From NCBI GenBank assembly GCA_958352815.1, contig CATWQA010000019.1:1-35646 (forward strand): 35,646 nt of DNA. Reading direction: 5' to 3'. Below the pieces are notes generated by a model. It was not told where the DNA came from, searched no databases, and saw only the letters and a program-made list of their open reading frames with translations. Positions within the stretch are counted from its first letter, which is position 1. Each line of letters begins with the position of its first letter. Positions 14,922-23,624 of this stretch are shown here, piece by piece. A program made the translations under genes and the position numbers. This DNA is from an uncultured Eubacteriales bacterium. Its GTDB lineage: Bacteria > Bacillota > Clostridia > Monoglobales > Monoglobaceae.

Positions 14922-15689
14922 ATGAAAGACAAGCTTATAATCGGAGGACACGAGTTTACGTCCCGTTTTATTCTGGGCTCGGGAAAGTATTCCCTGGACC
15001 TTATAAAGGCGGCGGTTGAGCACGCAGGGGCGCAGATTATTACCCTTGCCCTGCGCCGCGCGGCAACAGGAGACGTTGCCAACATAATGGACTACATACC
15101 AAAGGGCGTTACCCTGCTGCCCAACACCTCGGGAGCCCGCAATGCCGAGGAGGCGGTGCGCATTGCACGGCTGGCGCGGGAAATAGGCTGCGGCGACTTT
15201 ATTAAAATCGAGTGCATACACGAGTCCAAGTACCTGCTGCCCGACAACTACGAAACTATAAAGGCAACGGAAATCCTTGCCAAGGAGGGGTTTGTTGTGC
15301 TGCCCTATATGTATCCCGACCTGAATGCGGCAAGGGATTTGGCAAATGCGGGAGCGGCAGCGGTTATGCCGCTGGGAGCGCCTATAGGCTCCAACAAGGG
15401 GCTTGCCACAAAGGAGTTTATCAAAATACTCATAGACGAGATTGACCTGCCCATAATCGTTGACGCAGGAATAGGCAAGCCCTCTCAGGCATGCGAGGCT
15501 ATGGAAATGGGAGCGGCGGCTGTTATGGCAAACACGGCTATCGCCACCGCAGGGGACATTCCCGCCATGGCAGAAGCCTTCAAAAAGGCGATAGAAGCGG
15601 GCAGAACCGCATACCTAAGCGGCATGGGCAGCGTTATTGAAGGCGGCGCAAGAGCGTCCTCACCGCTGACGGGATTTTTACAGGATTAG
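14922..15689 (+). CDS. thiG: Thiazole synthase ThiG
   Basis: 255 aa, normal length. TIM-barrel enzyme that joins 1-deoxy-D-xylulose 5-phosphate, dehydroglycine and ThiS-thiocarboxylate. Visible motifs: RFILGSGKY, ITLALRRA (39-46), the Schiff-base lysine in DFIKIECI (K95), PLGAPIGSNKGL, VDAGIGKPSQA and VMANTAIA. The SD is AAAGGAGAG. The frame extends upstream into thiF, but the ATG at 14922 has the SD and matches the family N-terminus. Between thiF and thiH in the operon. Confidence 0.95.
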   Translation: MKDKLIIGGHEFTSRFILGSGKYSLDLIKAAVEHAGAQIITLALRRAATGDVANIMDYIPKGVTLLPNTSGARNAEEAVRIARLAREIGCGDFIKIECIHESKYLLPDNYETIKATEILAKEGFVVLPYMYPDLNAARDLANAGAAAVMPLGAPIGSNKGLATKEFIKILIDEIDLPIIVDAGIGKPSQACEAMEMGAAAVMANTAIATAGDIPAMAEAFKKAIEAGRTAYLSGMGSVIEGGARASSPLTGFLQD

Positions 15690-15701
15690 GAGGCGAGCTT
15701 A

Positions 15702-16862
15702 GTGAATGAGCAAGAGAGAATAAACCATATGGAATACCTGCCTGGCATGGAGGTTCTAAAATCCGACCTGCTGGACAGGGTGATTGAGAGCATGAACGGC
15801 TACGACTACGACAAGTACACCGAGGCGGACGTTAGGCGCGCCCTAAGCCATGAGGAACGCACTCCCGAGGACTTCGGCGCGCTGCTGTCCCCCGCCGCTC
15901 TGCCTCTCCTTGAAGAGATTGCCCAAAAGGCGCAGGAGGAGACGCGAAAGCACTTCGGCAACTCCATATATATGTTCACGCCTCTTTATATTGCAAACTA
16001 CTGCGAAAATTATTGCATATACTGCGGCTTTAACAAGTACAACAAAATCCGCAGAGCAAGACTCACCTATGAGGAGATAGAAAAGGAAATGCAGGAGATT
16101 GCCAAGACAGGGCTTCAGGAAATATTGATTTTGACCGGGGAGTCTCCGAAAATGTCCGACGTTAAGTACATCGGCGAGGCGTGCAAAATAGCAAAGAAGT
16201 ATTTTAAGCTGATCGGGCTGGAGGTCTATCCCATGAACAGCGAGGACTACGCCTACCTCCACCAGTGCGGGGCGGACTTCGTCACCGTATTCCAGGAAAC
16301 TTACGACAGCGACAAGTACGAAAAGCTCCACCTTGCAGGGCACAAGCGGATTTTCCCTTATCGGTTTTACGCCCAGGAACGGGCAATAATCGGCGGAATG
16401 CGAGGGGTTGGATTTGCGGCTCTGCTGGGGCTCAGCGACTTCCGCAAGGACGCCTACGCCACCGGTATGCATGCGTACCTGCTCCAGAGAAAATATCCCC
16501 ATGCGGAGATTGCTTTCTCCTGCCCCAGGCTCCGCCCCATAATAAACAACGATAAAATCAACCCCAAGGATGTTCACGAAAGGCAGCTCCTGCAGGTGAT
16601 ATGCGCCTATCGGCTGTTTATGCCCTACGCAAGCATAACCATTTCCACTCGTGAGAACAAAAACTTCCGCGACAACGTGATCGAAATTGCGGCAACAAAA
16701 ATAAGCGCAGGGGTAGACGTTGGCATAGGCGGCCACAGCAGCGGCGAGCAAAAGGGAGACGAGCAGTTTGAAATCTCCGACGGCAGAAACGTCCATGAAA
16801 TCTATGAGGAAATTTTAAACCGCGGTCTCCAACCGGTTATGAGCGACTACATCTATGTTTAA
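15702..16862 (+). CDS. thiH: 2-iminoacetate synthase ThiH (radical SAM)
   Basis: 386 aa, starting at GTG with AGGAGG 9 nt upstream. The radical SAM cluster motif C101-x3-C105-x2-C108 (YCENYCIYCGF) is intact. Other ThiH features: ILTGESPKMSDVKYI, LEVYPMNSEDY, TVFQETYDSDKY, and the C-terminal biotin/thiamin-synthase-associated region with ISTRENKNFRDNVIEIAATKISAGVDVGIGGHS. ThiH cleaves tyrosine to make dehydroglycine (2-iminoacetate) for ThiG, the anaerobic route, which suits a strict anaerobe. Its end overlaps the next gene by 8 nt. Confidence 0.95.
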   Translation: MNEQERINHMEYLPGMEVLKSDLLDRVIESMNGYDYDKYTEADVRRALSHEERTPEDFGALLSPAALPLLEEIAQKAQEETRKHFGNSIYMFTPLYIANYCENYCIYCGFNKYNKIRRARLTYEEIEKEMQEIAKTGLQEILILTGESPKMSDVKYIGEACKIAKKYFKLIGLEVYPMNSEDYAYLHQCGADFVTVFQETYDSDKYEKLHLAGHKRIFPYRFYAQERAIIGGMRGVGFAALLGLSDFRKDAYATGMHAYLLQRKYPHAEIAFSCPRLRPIINNDKINPKDVHERQLLQVICAYRLFMPYASITISTRENKNFRDNVIEIAATKISAGVDVGIGGHSSGEQKGDEQFEISDGRNVHEIYEEILNRGLQPVMSDYIYV

Positions 16863-17427
16863 GATAATCGCGATTACCGACAGGAGGCTGTGCCCCGACT
16901 TAGAGAGCCGAATGAGAGAGCTTGCACAGGCAGGCATTCCCTTTATCCTCAGAGAAAAGGACTTGTCCCCCGAGGAATACAAAAGCCTTGCCCTGAAAGC
17001 AAAAGAGATTACGGACAGCTTCATGGCTCACAGCTTTATTGAAACAGCGCGGGAGATAGGGCACAGAAAAATTCATCTGACCTACAGGGACTTTATGGAA
17101 AACGACCTTTCGGGCTTTGATATTGTGGGGGTTTCCACCCACAGCGTAACCGAGGCTATAGCGGCGGAGAAACAGGGGGCGACATATATAACCTCAAGCC
17201 ATATATTCCCCACCGATTGCAAAAAAGGCGTTCCTCCCCGAGGTATAGAATTTTTAAAAGAGGTTTGCGGCGCGGTGAGCATTCCCGTGTTCGCCCTGGG
17301 CGGAATAACTCCGGAAAACATTGCTCTGACTAAAGATGCGGGAGCGGCAGGGGCGGCCATAATGTCACTGCTGATGACATGCGAAAGCGTCCCGCAGACC
17401 AAAGAGCTGCTGCTTAAAGATATTTAA
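16855..17427 (+). CDS. tenI: TenI-like thiazole tautomerase (ThiE/TenI family)
   Basis: 190 aa, a TIM-barrel of the ThiE/TenI family: AITDRR, PFILREKDL (the LREK motif), VGVSTHSVTEA, SSHIFPTDCKKGVPPRGIEFL, IPVFALGGITPENI, AGAAGAAIMS. The TDCKKG..RG segment with a His just before it matches TenI rather than ThiE. The Asn-Asp-x-x-Asp metal/pyrophosphate-binding motif of ThiE is not seen; the region reads MAHSFIETAREIG. With only thiazole-branch genes around it, a tautomerase aromatising the thiazole product is the best fit; a divergent ThiE is the alternative. It overlaps thiH by 8 nt and is followed by a terminator. Confidence 0.78.
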   Translation: MFKIIAITDRRLCPDLESRMRELAQAGIPFILREKDLSPEEYKSLALKAKEITDSFMAHSFIETAREIGHRKIHLTYRDFMENDLSGFDIVGVSTHSVTEAIAAEKQGATYITSSHIFPTDCKKGVPPRGIEFLKEVCGAVSIPVFALGGITPENIALTKDAGAAGAAIMSLLMTCESVPQTKELLLKDI

Positions 17428-17432
17428 ACATA

Positions 17433-17482
17433 AGAAAAGACGTCCCCCGTCGAGAACGAAGCAGGGGACGTCTTTTAAAATA
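17433..17482. terminator. Bidirectional terminator between thi operon and tRNA-Leu
   Basis: AAAAGACGTCCCC/GGGGACGTCTTTT is a perfect 13-bp stem flanked by A- and T-rich sequence on the two sides. It can stop the thi operon (+) and the tRNA gene (-). Confidence 0.9.
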
Positions 17483-17485
17483 AAA

Positions 17486-17572
17486 TGGTGCCGGTGATCG
17501 GGGTCGAACCGATACGGTATCACTACCACAGGATTTTGAGTCCAGCGCGTCTGCCAATTCCACCACACCGGC
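17486..17572 (-). tRNA. tRNA-Leu (anticodon CAA)
   Basis: On the minus strand: acceptor GCCGGTG/CACCGGC (7 bp), discriminator A and encoded CCA, a D arm, an anticodon loop CTCAAAA (anticodon CAA), a long variable arm (GGTA-GTGA-TACC) as in class II tRNAs, and T arm ATCGG-TTCGACC-CCGAT. The anticodon stem CTGGA/TCCTG has one U-U mismatch. Confidence 0.93.
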
Positions 17573-18021
17573 ATTTCCACTTGGCACGCCTGTTAGTATA
17601 CCACATCTTGAACCAAAAATCAAGTGTTTTTTTAACTTTTCCCAAAAAATTTTGTAATAACCGCTCCGCGCCGGCAATGCCTTTATCAAAATAAATATGA
17701 AGTTTTAAGCGTTACACGGTAGTAGGGGCGTGTAAATACTAAAACTTTACCAAAATTCACAAGTTTGGATATGTGTAAATTACTACGGTGTAGGGGGCGG
17801 CTTCCCAGACGCCCCGAGCAATGTATCGGTTTTTGCTAACGTAAACGGGATATGCATATACGTTACTAATTAATTTCGTAGGGACGCCATTTTGATTTAC
17901 TGTGGCAATTATTCCGGTTACATAATACACCCCGCCCCGGGGCGGGCAAAACACAGCATGAAACAGGTTTACGGACAACATAAAACGGAGCAAATTGATT
18001 TTTGCTCCGTTTCGATGTAAA
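17573..18021. other. Intergenic region with repeat remnants
   Basis: Holds a MITE-like end on the minus strand (17661-17692), a 21-bp segment (17730-17750) identical to 9998-10018, an inverted echo of it (tactacggtgtaggggg at 17780-17798), a GC palindrome CCCCGCCCCGGGGCGGG (17929-17945) and a terminator at 17984-18013. A 78-codon minus-strand ORF (17757-17993) crosses the repeats and terminator and is not accepted as a gene. Confidence 0.55.
17984..18013 (-). terminator. Terminator of tandem paralogue operon
   Basis: Read on the minus strand, AAACGGAGCAAA-AATCAA-TTTGCTCCGTTTT: a 12-bp stem plus a T run directly after the stop at 18022. Confidence 0.85.
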
Positions 18022-18723
18022 TTAGTGAAGCTCCTCTATTAAGCTCGGCAGCGTATTCAAATCTATCGGTTCTTTGTCAAAATCATAAGTATACGAACTG
18101 TCAAAATCCATTTTGTAATCTTCAACGTATTCCCTTACCATTTCATTACCGAAATCGCATACAGCGATGCCGTCCTCCCGGATTAAGTATTTTGACCGAT
18201 CTGCTGCGGTAAGCACATAGTAATCCGCATAGGGCACGGCATATTTACCTTTGTCCCTTGTCAGAAAAAGTAAAACCTTTTCGCCTACTGTGAAATCCGA
18301 CGTCCATAGATACAGACATATTCCATCGTCAGTTATTCCCTTGTCAATTCTTACGGTCGCTCTTTTTCCGGGATTCGTGCCAAACAGGACTTGGTCTACT
18401 TTTATTACTACATCCGTTCGAATTATTTTGTGAATTCTATTGGGGTCGGTCCATTTGCTTGGCTTGATTTCGTCAACCTTGCCTGTTATAATCAATTCCG
18501 ACTCGGATATAACACTGTTTACGTCCATGTACGGCGGTTGCTTGAAATCTCCAATCATCGGCACCCTGTCACGGTTATTCCATTCCTCTGTTATGTCTGT
18601 GGTCAAAATCCTATTTTTTAAGGCAAGCTCGTCCAGAACCCCGCTTTGCTTGCATATAAAAACCGTTGCGGAGGCAACAATACACAGTGCGGCAACCGAA
18701 ATAAATAAGGCTTTGTTTTTCAT
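18022..18723 (-). CDS. Membrane-anchored extracytoplasmic protein, tandem paralogue 2
   Basis: 233 aa. The N-terminal hydrophobic segment (5-24, ALFISVAALCIVASATVFI) is followed by CKQSG and is a signal anchor or signal peptide; no canonical lipobox is evident. The rest is an extracytoplasmic domain with SELIITGKVDEIKPSKWTDP, TDVVIKVDQVLFG...ATVRIDKG and WTSDFTVGEKVLLFLTRD, suggesting a beta-barrel-like fold. Its upstream neighbour is a paralogue sharing these motifs in the same order. SD AGGTGA; the start lies 41 nt after the neighbour's stop, so the two form an operon. Family not recognised; the neighbours give no clue to function. Confidence 0.8.
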   Translation of the reverse strand: MKNKALFISVAALCIVASATVFICKQSGVLDELALKNRILTTDITEEWNNRDRVPMIGDFKQPPYMDVNSVISESELIITGKVDEIKPSKWTDPNRIHKIIRTDVVIKVDQVLFGTNPGKRATVRIDKGITDDGICLYLWTSDFTVGEKVLLFLTRDKGKYAVPYADYYVLTAADRSKYLIREDGIAVCDFGNEMVREYVEDYKMDFDSSYTYDFDKEPIDLNTLPSLIEELH

Positions 18724-18764
18724 AAATGCTCACCTCGATATAACTTATCTCAATCGGCTGTATG

Positions 18765-19469
18765 CTATTCTCCGAAAAGCGCAGCGTTATTTTCTCTAGT
18801 TCGTTGGCGTTCCTCCGCCTGCTGCTGCCTTATATTGGGATTTTGAGCATACAAGCTTTCTATCTGATTTGGCAAATCGTTCAGGTCAAGGATCTTGTAT
18901 TCAAACATGCATAATGCTTTGCCGTTTCCCAGAATTAAATATTTTGCCTGCTCTATGGCGGAGAGCACATAGTAATCCTCATCTGTAGCCATGGCGCTGC
19001 TGTCGCGCATTAAGAACAACAAGACGTTTTCGCCGACAGTAAAATCGGGAGTCCATTCATCAACAACTATTGTGTTTTCATCCTCGCCCTTGTCAATTCT
19101 CACGGTAACCTCGCTGCCTAAATCGTCTCCGAATAGAACTTCGTTTACCTTAACCACTATATCCGTCTGGAGTATACCCCTTGCCCGCTCGGGATCAGTC
19201 CATCTGCTGGGCTTGATTTCTTCAACTTCGCCTGTAATGATTAATTCGGACTGCAAAATCACGGTATTAATATCCCTCATAGGGAGACAGCCGCTGCTTG
19301 AAACTACCTGCTTGTCTGTATTCTTTATTTTGTTACTTACGTCTGTTGTCAATATTTTTCTTTCTGAGGAAATTCCGTCAAGGATTCCGACTTGCTTGCA
19401 TATAAACACTGTCGCTAAGGCGACAATACACAACGCAGCAACCGATATAAATAAGGTTTTATTTTTCAT
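18765..19469 (-). CDS. Membrane-anchored extracytoplasmic protein, tandem paralogue 1
   Basis: 234 aa. The first 24 residues nearly match its downstream paralogue (MKNKTLFISVAALCIVALAT). Shared motifs: LIITGEVEEIKPSRWTDP, TDIVVKVNEVLFGDDLG..VTVRIDKG, WTPDFTVGENVLLFLMRD, YYVLSAIEQAKYLI. The C-terminus differs and ends in a charged Gln/Arg-rich tail (IRQQQAEERQRTREN). SD GGGAGGT. Transcribed from a strong promoter at 19642-19670 with a long leader. The pair is a recent tandem duplication followed by divergence of the tails; function unknown. Confidence 0.8.
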   Translation of the reverse strand: MKNKTLFISVAALCIVALATVFICKQVGILDGISSERKILTTDVSNKIKNTDKQVVSSSGCLPMRDINTVILQSELIITGEVEEIKPSRWTDPERARGILQTDIVVKVNEVLFGDDLGSEVTVRIDKGEDENTIVVDEWTPDFTVGENVLLFLMRDSSAMATDEDYYVLSAIEQAKYLILGNGKALCMFEYKILDLNDLPNQIESLYAQNPNIRQQQAEERQRTRENNAALFGE

Positions 19470-19907
19470 AGCAATTTACCTCCCGTATATATTTCTCAGC
19501 GCATATATTATCAGAGACCGCGCCTTTGTTATACCCCGGCGGTAACTATACACTATTGCATTACTGTGATACAAATGACAAACATAAACTCAAACAATAC
19601 ATAGGAAACACCCCAATTTTCAATAAATATTTACAGATAACATTATACACTATTATCAATAAAATGTCAATAATGATAATCAAATTTTATATAATTTAAA
19701 TAATAATGAAATTATATATTAATTAAATAACATATGCCGACTAACATGTGCAGAGGGAGGAATCCTATACACCTCGAACCGTATCAGCAGCCTACGACAA
19801 CTCAAATGGATTAACATATACGTAATCCCTTAATTCGTACTTTTCTTTTTATAAAATATATGCTATAATCTAAGCATGCAGATTGGAAAACCACTGGAGG
19901 ATTAGCT
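19470..19907. other. Divergent intergenic region (paralogue pair / pectate lyase)
   Basis: AT-rich. It holds the minus-strand promoter at 19642-19670 and, for the pectate lyase, a TATAAT at 19864-19869 with no convincing -35. No gene or member of the GC repeat family is seen. Confidence 0.55.
19642..19670 (-). promoter_or_regulatory. Consensus sigma-A promoter of paralogue pair
   Basis: On the minus strand TTGACA (19665-19670), a 17-nt spacer and TATAAT (19642-19647). Predicted leader of about 165 nt to the ATG at 19469. Confidence 0.85.
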
Positions 19908-22900
19908 ATGAAAAAGATTATTGTCAGCATTGTACTGTTGCTGTTCGCTGTGACGGCAACCCTGTCGGCGGCTGCGGAGGGTCAGGTTTTGGCGTTCCCC
20001 GGAGCTATGGGCGGCGGCAAGTATTCCCCCGGCGCAAGGGGCATTCTTGAAGAAAACGGAACCATTGAGGTTTACCATGTTACCAACCTGAACGATTCGG
20101 GTGCGGGCTCCCTCAGAGATGGTGTGTCAAAAGCGGGCAGAATTATCGTTTTTGACGTCAGCGGAACCATTGAGCTAAAGACCCAGCTGCTGCTTAAGCA
20201 GAGCAACATCACCATATTGGCGCAGACCGCTCCCGGAGACGGCATAACCCTGAGCAGAGCGGACGTTACCACAGACGACGGAGTTAAGAACATTATTATT
20301 CGTTACCTTAAGGTACGCCCCACAGACAAGAACAGCGGCGAACCTGACGGCTTGGGCGGCAGGTTCGGCACCAACATTATATTCGACCACTGCAGCGTTT
20401 CCTGGTGCGTGGACGAGCTTTTAACTCTGTACGCGGGTCCCGGGCAAAGCGCAACAGAGGACAAGCCCTGGGGCAGCAACCTTACAATACAGAACACTAT
20501 CGGCTCCGAGAGCCTCAGAATGAGCAACCACTTTAAGGGAGCTCATGGGTACGGCGCAATCTGGGGCGGCACAAACTCAAGCTATGTCTACAACCTGCTG
20601 GCTCATCATGACAGCCGCAGCCCCAGAATGGACAGGCAGCTCCAAAAGACCCAGGTCAGCGGCAACGTTATATACGACTGGGGACAGACCAACTCCGCAT
20701 ACGGCGCAGAGCCCTATTCCTCGGACAAATCCCAAAAGCTGCCCTCCCTTATAAACTGGACGGGGAACTACTACAAGGCGGGTCCTGCCACGGCTTCAAA
20801 GCTGCTCACCCGTATTTTTGACGTGACCGGTCCTTCCGATGAGGATGACCCCATGTCCCAATTCTATTTTAATGATAACTACATTTTTGGCGTCGGCACA
20901 GTTGCCGACTACCAAAACAATGCCTATGTGAACAATTTTGCAGGTGCGCAGCTTCTTGACAGCCCCATTGACATGGGGGACTACTATGTTGAGCCTATGA
21001 CCTCAGAGGCGGCTTACGAATATGTTTTAAACAACGCAGGCGCAACCCTGCCCCGCCGCGACCCCATAGACGCAAGAATTATAAACGATGTTAAAAACGG
21101 CACAGGGCGTTTAATCAACAACGCCTCCGAGGTGGGCGGGCTCATCCCTGTTGAGGAGGAGCAGCGCAAATTTGAAATCCCCGCTCAGTGGCTTACGGAT
21201 AACGGCCTTGCGGGCATGAATGAGACGGATATTATAACTGACGGTAAGTTTGCGGGCTACACCCTTATTGAGGCCTACGTAAACGATTGGACAGAGGATC
21301 AGAGCAAAATCACTCCCACCAACCCCGATATTGTTGTTCACTCCCCATCTATATCCTCTCTCTCAACCTCTGTCGAAGGTATGACCGTCAACAACGGTGA
21401 ATGGACGGTTATCACCGAGGGCGAGACCGTGGCATACAAGGCGACAGCCATTGCCGTTGGCGGAAACGATGTTACAAAAATGGAGCTTTACGACAGGAAC
21501 ACCAAAATCGGTGAGTTTGAGGGCTCCTCAATTGATACCGAGATTACATTGGAAGCAGGAACTCACTACCTGACCTGCCGCGCCTACAACACCCGCGGCG
21601 AAAAGACCCAGAGCACATTCTCGATTGTGTACGTTAAGGCTGCCGAGGCTCCGGGAAGCTACTCCTTTGCGGAAATCAGAGAGAACAAGTATACCGGCTA
21701 CAAGGGTAAGGGCGGCGCTTCCATGGACGAAAAGGGAGTTTACACCGTATACGGCTCAGGCAGAATAAACGACAACTCGGCTTCCGACAACTGCGGATTT
21801 ATGTACAAGGAGGTAACGGGGGACTTTGACGTTACCGTTAAAGTAGAGGAGGTACCCAAGTTTGAGAACCAGCAGGTAAACGGGCTCATGGTGCGCTCCG
21901 ACCTTTCCAACAACTCCGTTATGGCAATGATTGGGGACGGCTGGATTAAGTACGGCGAGAACGTCCGAGTGTTCACAAGAACAACCAAGGGCGCAAAATC
22001 AAGCGAGACCTACTTTAAGACGGCGGACGGAACGAGCTGCGAGAACACCGACAGCCTTTCATACACCATGCCCAAGTACATGAGAATACAGAGAACGGGC
22101 GACACATTAACCTTCAGCGTTTCCAACACGGGAGCTATCTGGACAGATAACGATAGACAACCCATGACCGTTAAGTTCCCAAGCCTGCCCGAGACCATGT
22201 ACGTAGGTCTCGCCACAGACTCCGCCAACGGCATTTCGGTAAAGGAATACTTCTCTGCGGCAAGGTTTAGCCACCTGACCCTTAACGGAGAGAGCGATGT
22301 TATTATAGAGGAGGGCTCTGTTCCGTTTTATGACACGAGCTTTGACGCTTCAGAGCACCCGGAATGGTACATTGAAAACGGCAGCGGCAACAAGGACTTG
22401 TCAGGCACAGGCCTCGGCGGCAATTTTGGCGAAGCGCTTCTGTTCTGGGGTAATACCTACAGAACCTTTAACTCCCAAAACGAGGGGATTGTCTCAATCA
22501 CTGCCGACTTCTATACCAGAGCCCATTCCACCTCTGTAAACAACAAGGCGGGAGCGAGGTTTATGCTGGCAGGAGCCGACGGCAGCGGGAATTACACCAA
22601 GATAAAGAGTATTTATGCACAGCACAAGGACGGCTTCTTTATCGACTATGACGAGACCGACTCTAACCCCGCCGTTCCTCCCGAAAGCGAAAATATTTTT
22701 GAGCTTGAACAGTGGTACAAGGTTGAGATGAAATTGGACTACTACACAGGTCTCGGCACCTTTGACTTTAAACCCTACACCGAGTACAACTCTCTCACCG
22801 AGACCTATACAGCGGGAGACCCCATATTCAGCTACGAGTTTGAGTTTGACACAAGCGTTGCTCTGAACACAATCGACTTTGTGCGCCGGGGCGGATACGA

Positions 22901-23159
22901 GATGTATCTTGACAATGTGGGCGTTGATGTGTATATCAAGCAGATACTCTATAAAGACGGAGACAAGGTTGTTGTAGACGCTCCTCCGTCGGACGGAGTT
23001 TTGTATATAGTCTCTTATGACGAAAACGGAGCCCTCACCAATGCGGCAATCCACTCTGTCACAGCGGGAGAAACTGCGCAGTTTGACATATCCGGCGGGC
23101 AGAAAGCATTCCTTTGGGATAATAATATGTCGCCCTTGTGTAAACCTATTGAACTTTAA
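19908..23159 (+). CDS. Large secreted pectate lyase (PL1-like) with accessory domains
   Basis: 1083 aa. A signal peptide covers 1 to about 23. Residues 28-480 form a right-handed beta-helix pectate lyase: AFPGAMGGG..SPGARG, VTNLNDSGAGSLRDGVS, IIVFDVSGTIEL, IIIRYLKVRP, FDHCSVSWCVDE (159-170) and NLLAHHDSRSPRMD (229-242), which carries the catalytic-type Arg region. An Ig-like domain follows at about 495-578, then two concanavalin/LamG-like jelly-roll regions (about 590-785 and 800-1005) and a short C-terminal beta domain. There is no SLH or dockerin, so it is probably released or held by sugar binding. It cleaves pectate outside the cell. SD GGAGG; TATAAT 39 nt before the start codon. Its end is followed by repeat R6. 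Confidence 0.88.
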   Translation: MKKIIVSIVLLLFAVTATLSAAAEGQVLAFPGAMGGGKYSPGARGILEENGTIEVYHVTNLNDSGAGSLRDGVSKAGRIIVFDVSGTIELKTQLLLKQSNITILAQTAPGDGITLSRADVTTDDGVKNIIIRYLKVRPTDKNSGEPDGLGGRFGTNIIFDHCSVSWCVDELLTLYAGPGQSATEDKPWGSNLTIQNTIGSESLRMSNHFKGAHGYGAIWGGTNSSYVYNLLAHHDSRSPRMDRQLQKTQVSGNVIYDWGQTNSAYGAEPYSSDKSQKLPSLINWTGNYYKAGPATASKLLTRIFDVTGPSDEDDPMSQFYFNDNYIFGVGTVADYQNNAYVNNFAGAQLLDSPIDMGDYYVEPMTSEAAYEYVLNNAGATLPRRDPIDARIINDVKNGTGRLINNASEVGGLIPVEEEQRKFEIPAQWLTDNGLAGMNETDIITDGKFAGYTLIEAYVNDWTEDQSKITPTNPDIVVHSPSISSLSTSVEGMTVNNGEWTVITEGETVAYKATAIAVGGNDVTKMELYDRNTKIGEFEGSSIDTEITLEAGTHYLTCRAYNTRGEKTQSTFSIVYVKAAEAPGSYSFAEIRENKYTGYKGKGGASMDEKGVYTVYGSGRINDNSASDNCGFMYKEVTGDFDVTVKVEEVPKFENQQVNGLMVRSDLSNNSVMAMIGDGWIKYGENVRVFTRTTKGAKSSETYFKTADGTSCENTDSLSYTMPKYMRIQRTGDTLTFSVSNTGAIWTDNDRQPMTVKFPSLPETMYVGLATDSANGISVKEYFSAARFSHLTLNGESDVIIEEGSVPFYDTSFDASEHPEWYIENGSGNKDLSGTGLGGNFGEALLFWGNTYRTFNSQNEGIVSITADFYTRAHSTSVNNKAGARFMLAGADGSGNYTKIKSIYAQHKDGFFIDYDETDSNPAVPPESENIFELEQWYKVEMKLDYYTGLGTFDFKPYTEYNSLTETYTAGDPIFSYEFEFDTSVALNTIDFVRRGGYEMYLDNVGVDVYIKQILYKDGDKVVVDAPPSDGVLYIVSYDENGALTNAAIHSVTAGETAQFDISGGQKAFLWDNNMSPLCKPIEL

Positions 23160-23165
23160 AATTTT

Positions 23166-23254
23166 CGCCCGCCCTATTGCGCTCGCCGCCTCCGCCCCGA
23201 GCGCCGTCGGTTTTCCCCTTCGGGGAAACCGATTGGGGCTGCGCCCCAAACCCC
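23166..23254. repeat. GC-rich dispersed repeat (R6), empty site
   Basis: CGCCCGCCCTATTGCGCTC runs straight into GCCGCCTCCGCCCCGAGCGC, then the CCCCTTCGGGG hairpin and GATTGGGGCTGCGCCCCAAA. It is the uninterrupted counterpart of R3. Confidence 0.8.
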
Positions 23255-23260
23255 AACCAA

Positions 23261-23355
23261 ATTTTGATAAAGGCTTTGGCGACATTGCCGCCGCGGCTTG
23301 GTAGGGCGGAATATGGGCTCGGCAATGGTTTCAAAGGCAAAGCCTTTATCAAAAT
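23261..23355. repeat. MITE-like element with 18-bp terminal inverted repeats
   Basis: 95 nt starting ATTTTGATAAAGGCTTTG and ending with its exact reverse complement. The interior has no coding capacity. Partial relatives lie at 4326-4344, 9790-9824, 17661-17692 and 28695-28714. No transposase is in the window. Confidence 0.8.
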
Positions 23356-23556
23356 GCACTAAATAATTTTTATTAATAACAAAGAAATACTTTTAACACA
23401 ATAAATCAAAGCTATAAGTATTACATGATACCTGATGTGAAATCAAAACTCGTTTACAAAAATAAAGTGTCTCCGCCTCGAACCCGGGGCATTTTTCCAA
23501 ACCTTAATTATTGGTTACAAATTAACAATAATTCTTGTTTTACCCATCTTAACTTC

Positions 23557-23585
23557 TTGCATAATAATTTCTTTTATGGTATAAT
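23557..23585 (+). promoter_or_regulatory. Sigma-A promoter of tagA operon
   Basis: TTGCAT (23557-23562), a 17-nt spacer and TATAAT (23580-23585), 40 nt before the ATG. Confidence 0.8.
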
Positions 23586-23624
23586 AAATCTAAGTATGCA
23601 ATATTATTGTTAAGGAGCTTTGAT

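Larger units (their letters stand above)
23160..23624. other. Intergenic region with repeat R6, MITE-like element and tagA promoter
   Basis: R6 (23166-23254) directly precedes the MITE-like element (23261-23355). After that comes AT-rich sequence and the promoter at 23557-23585. Short ORFs over the repeats are rejected as coding. Confidence 0.65.

Noticed and set aside
15843..16796. 317-codon minus-strand ORF opposite thiH
   Set aside because: Antisense shadow of the radical SAM gene; no SD or domain.
17757..17993. 78-codon minus-strand ORF after the tandem paralogues
   Set aside because: It runs through a terminator hairpin and repeat sequence, has no good SD and no recognisable domain; possibly a degenerate remnant.
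22494..23362. Several ORFs reading through repeats R6 and the MITE-like element, including peptides of the MIKALPLKPL type
   Set aside because: Repeat-derived frames that recur wherever the repeats occur; no coding signals.
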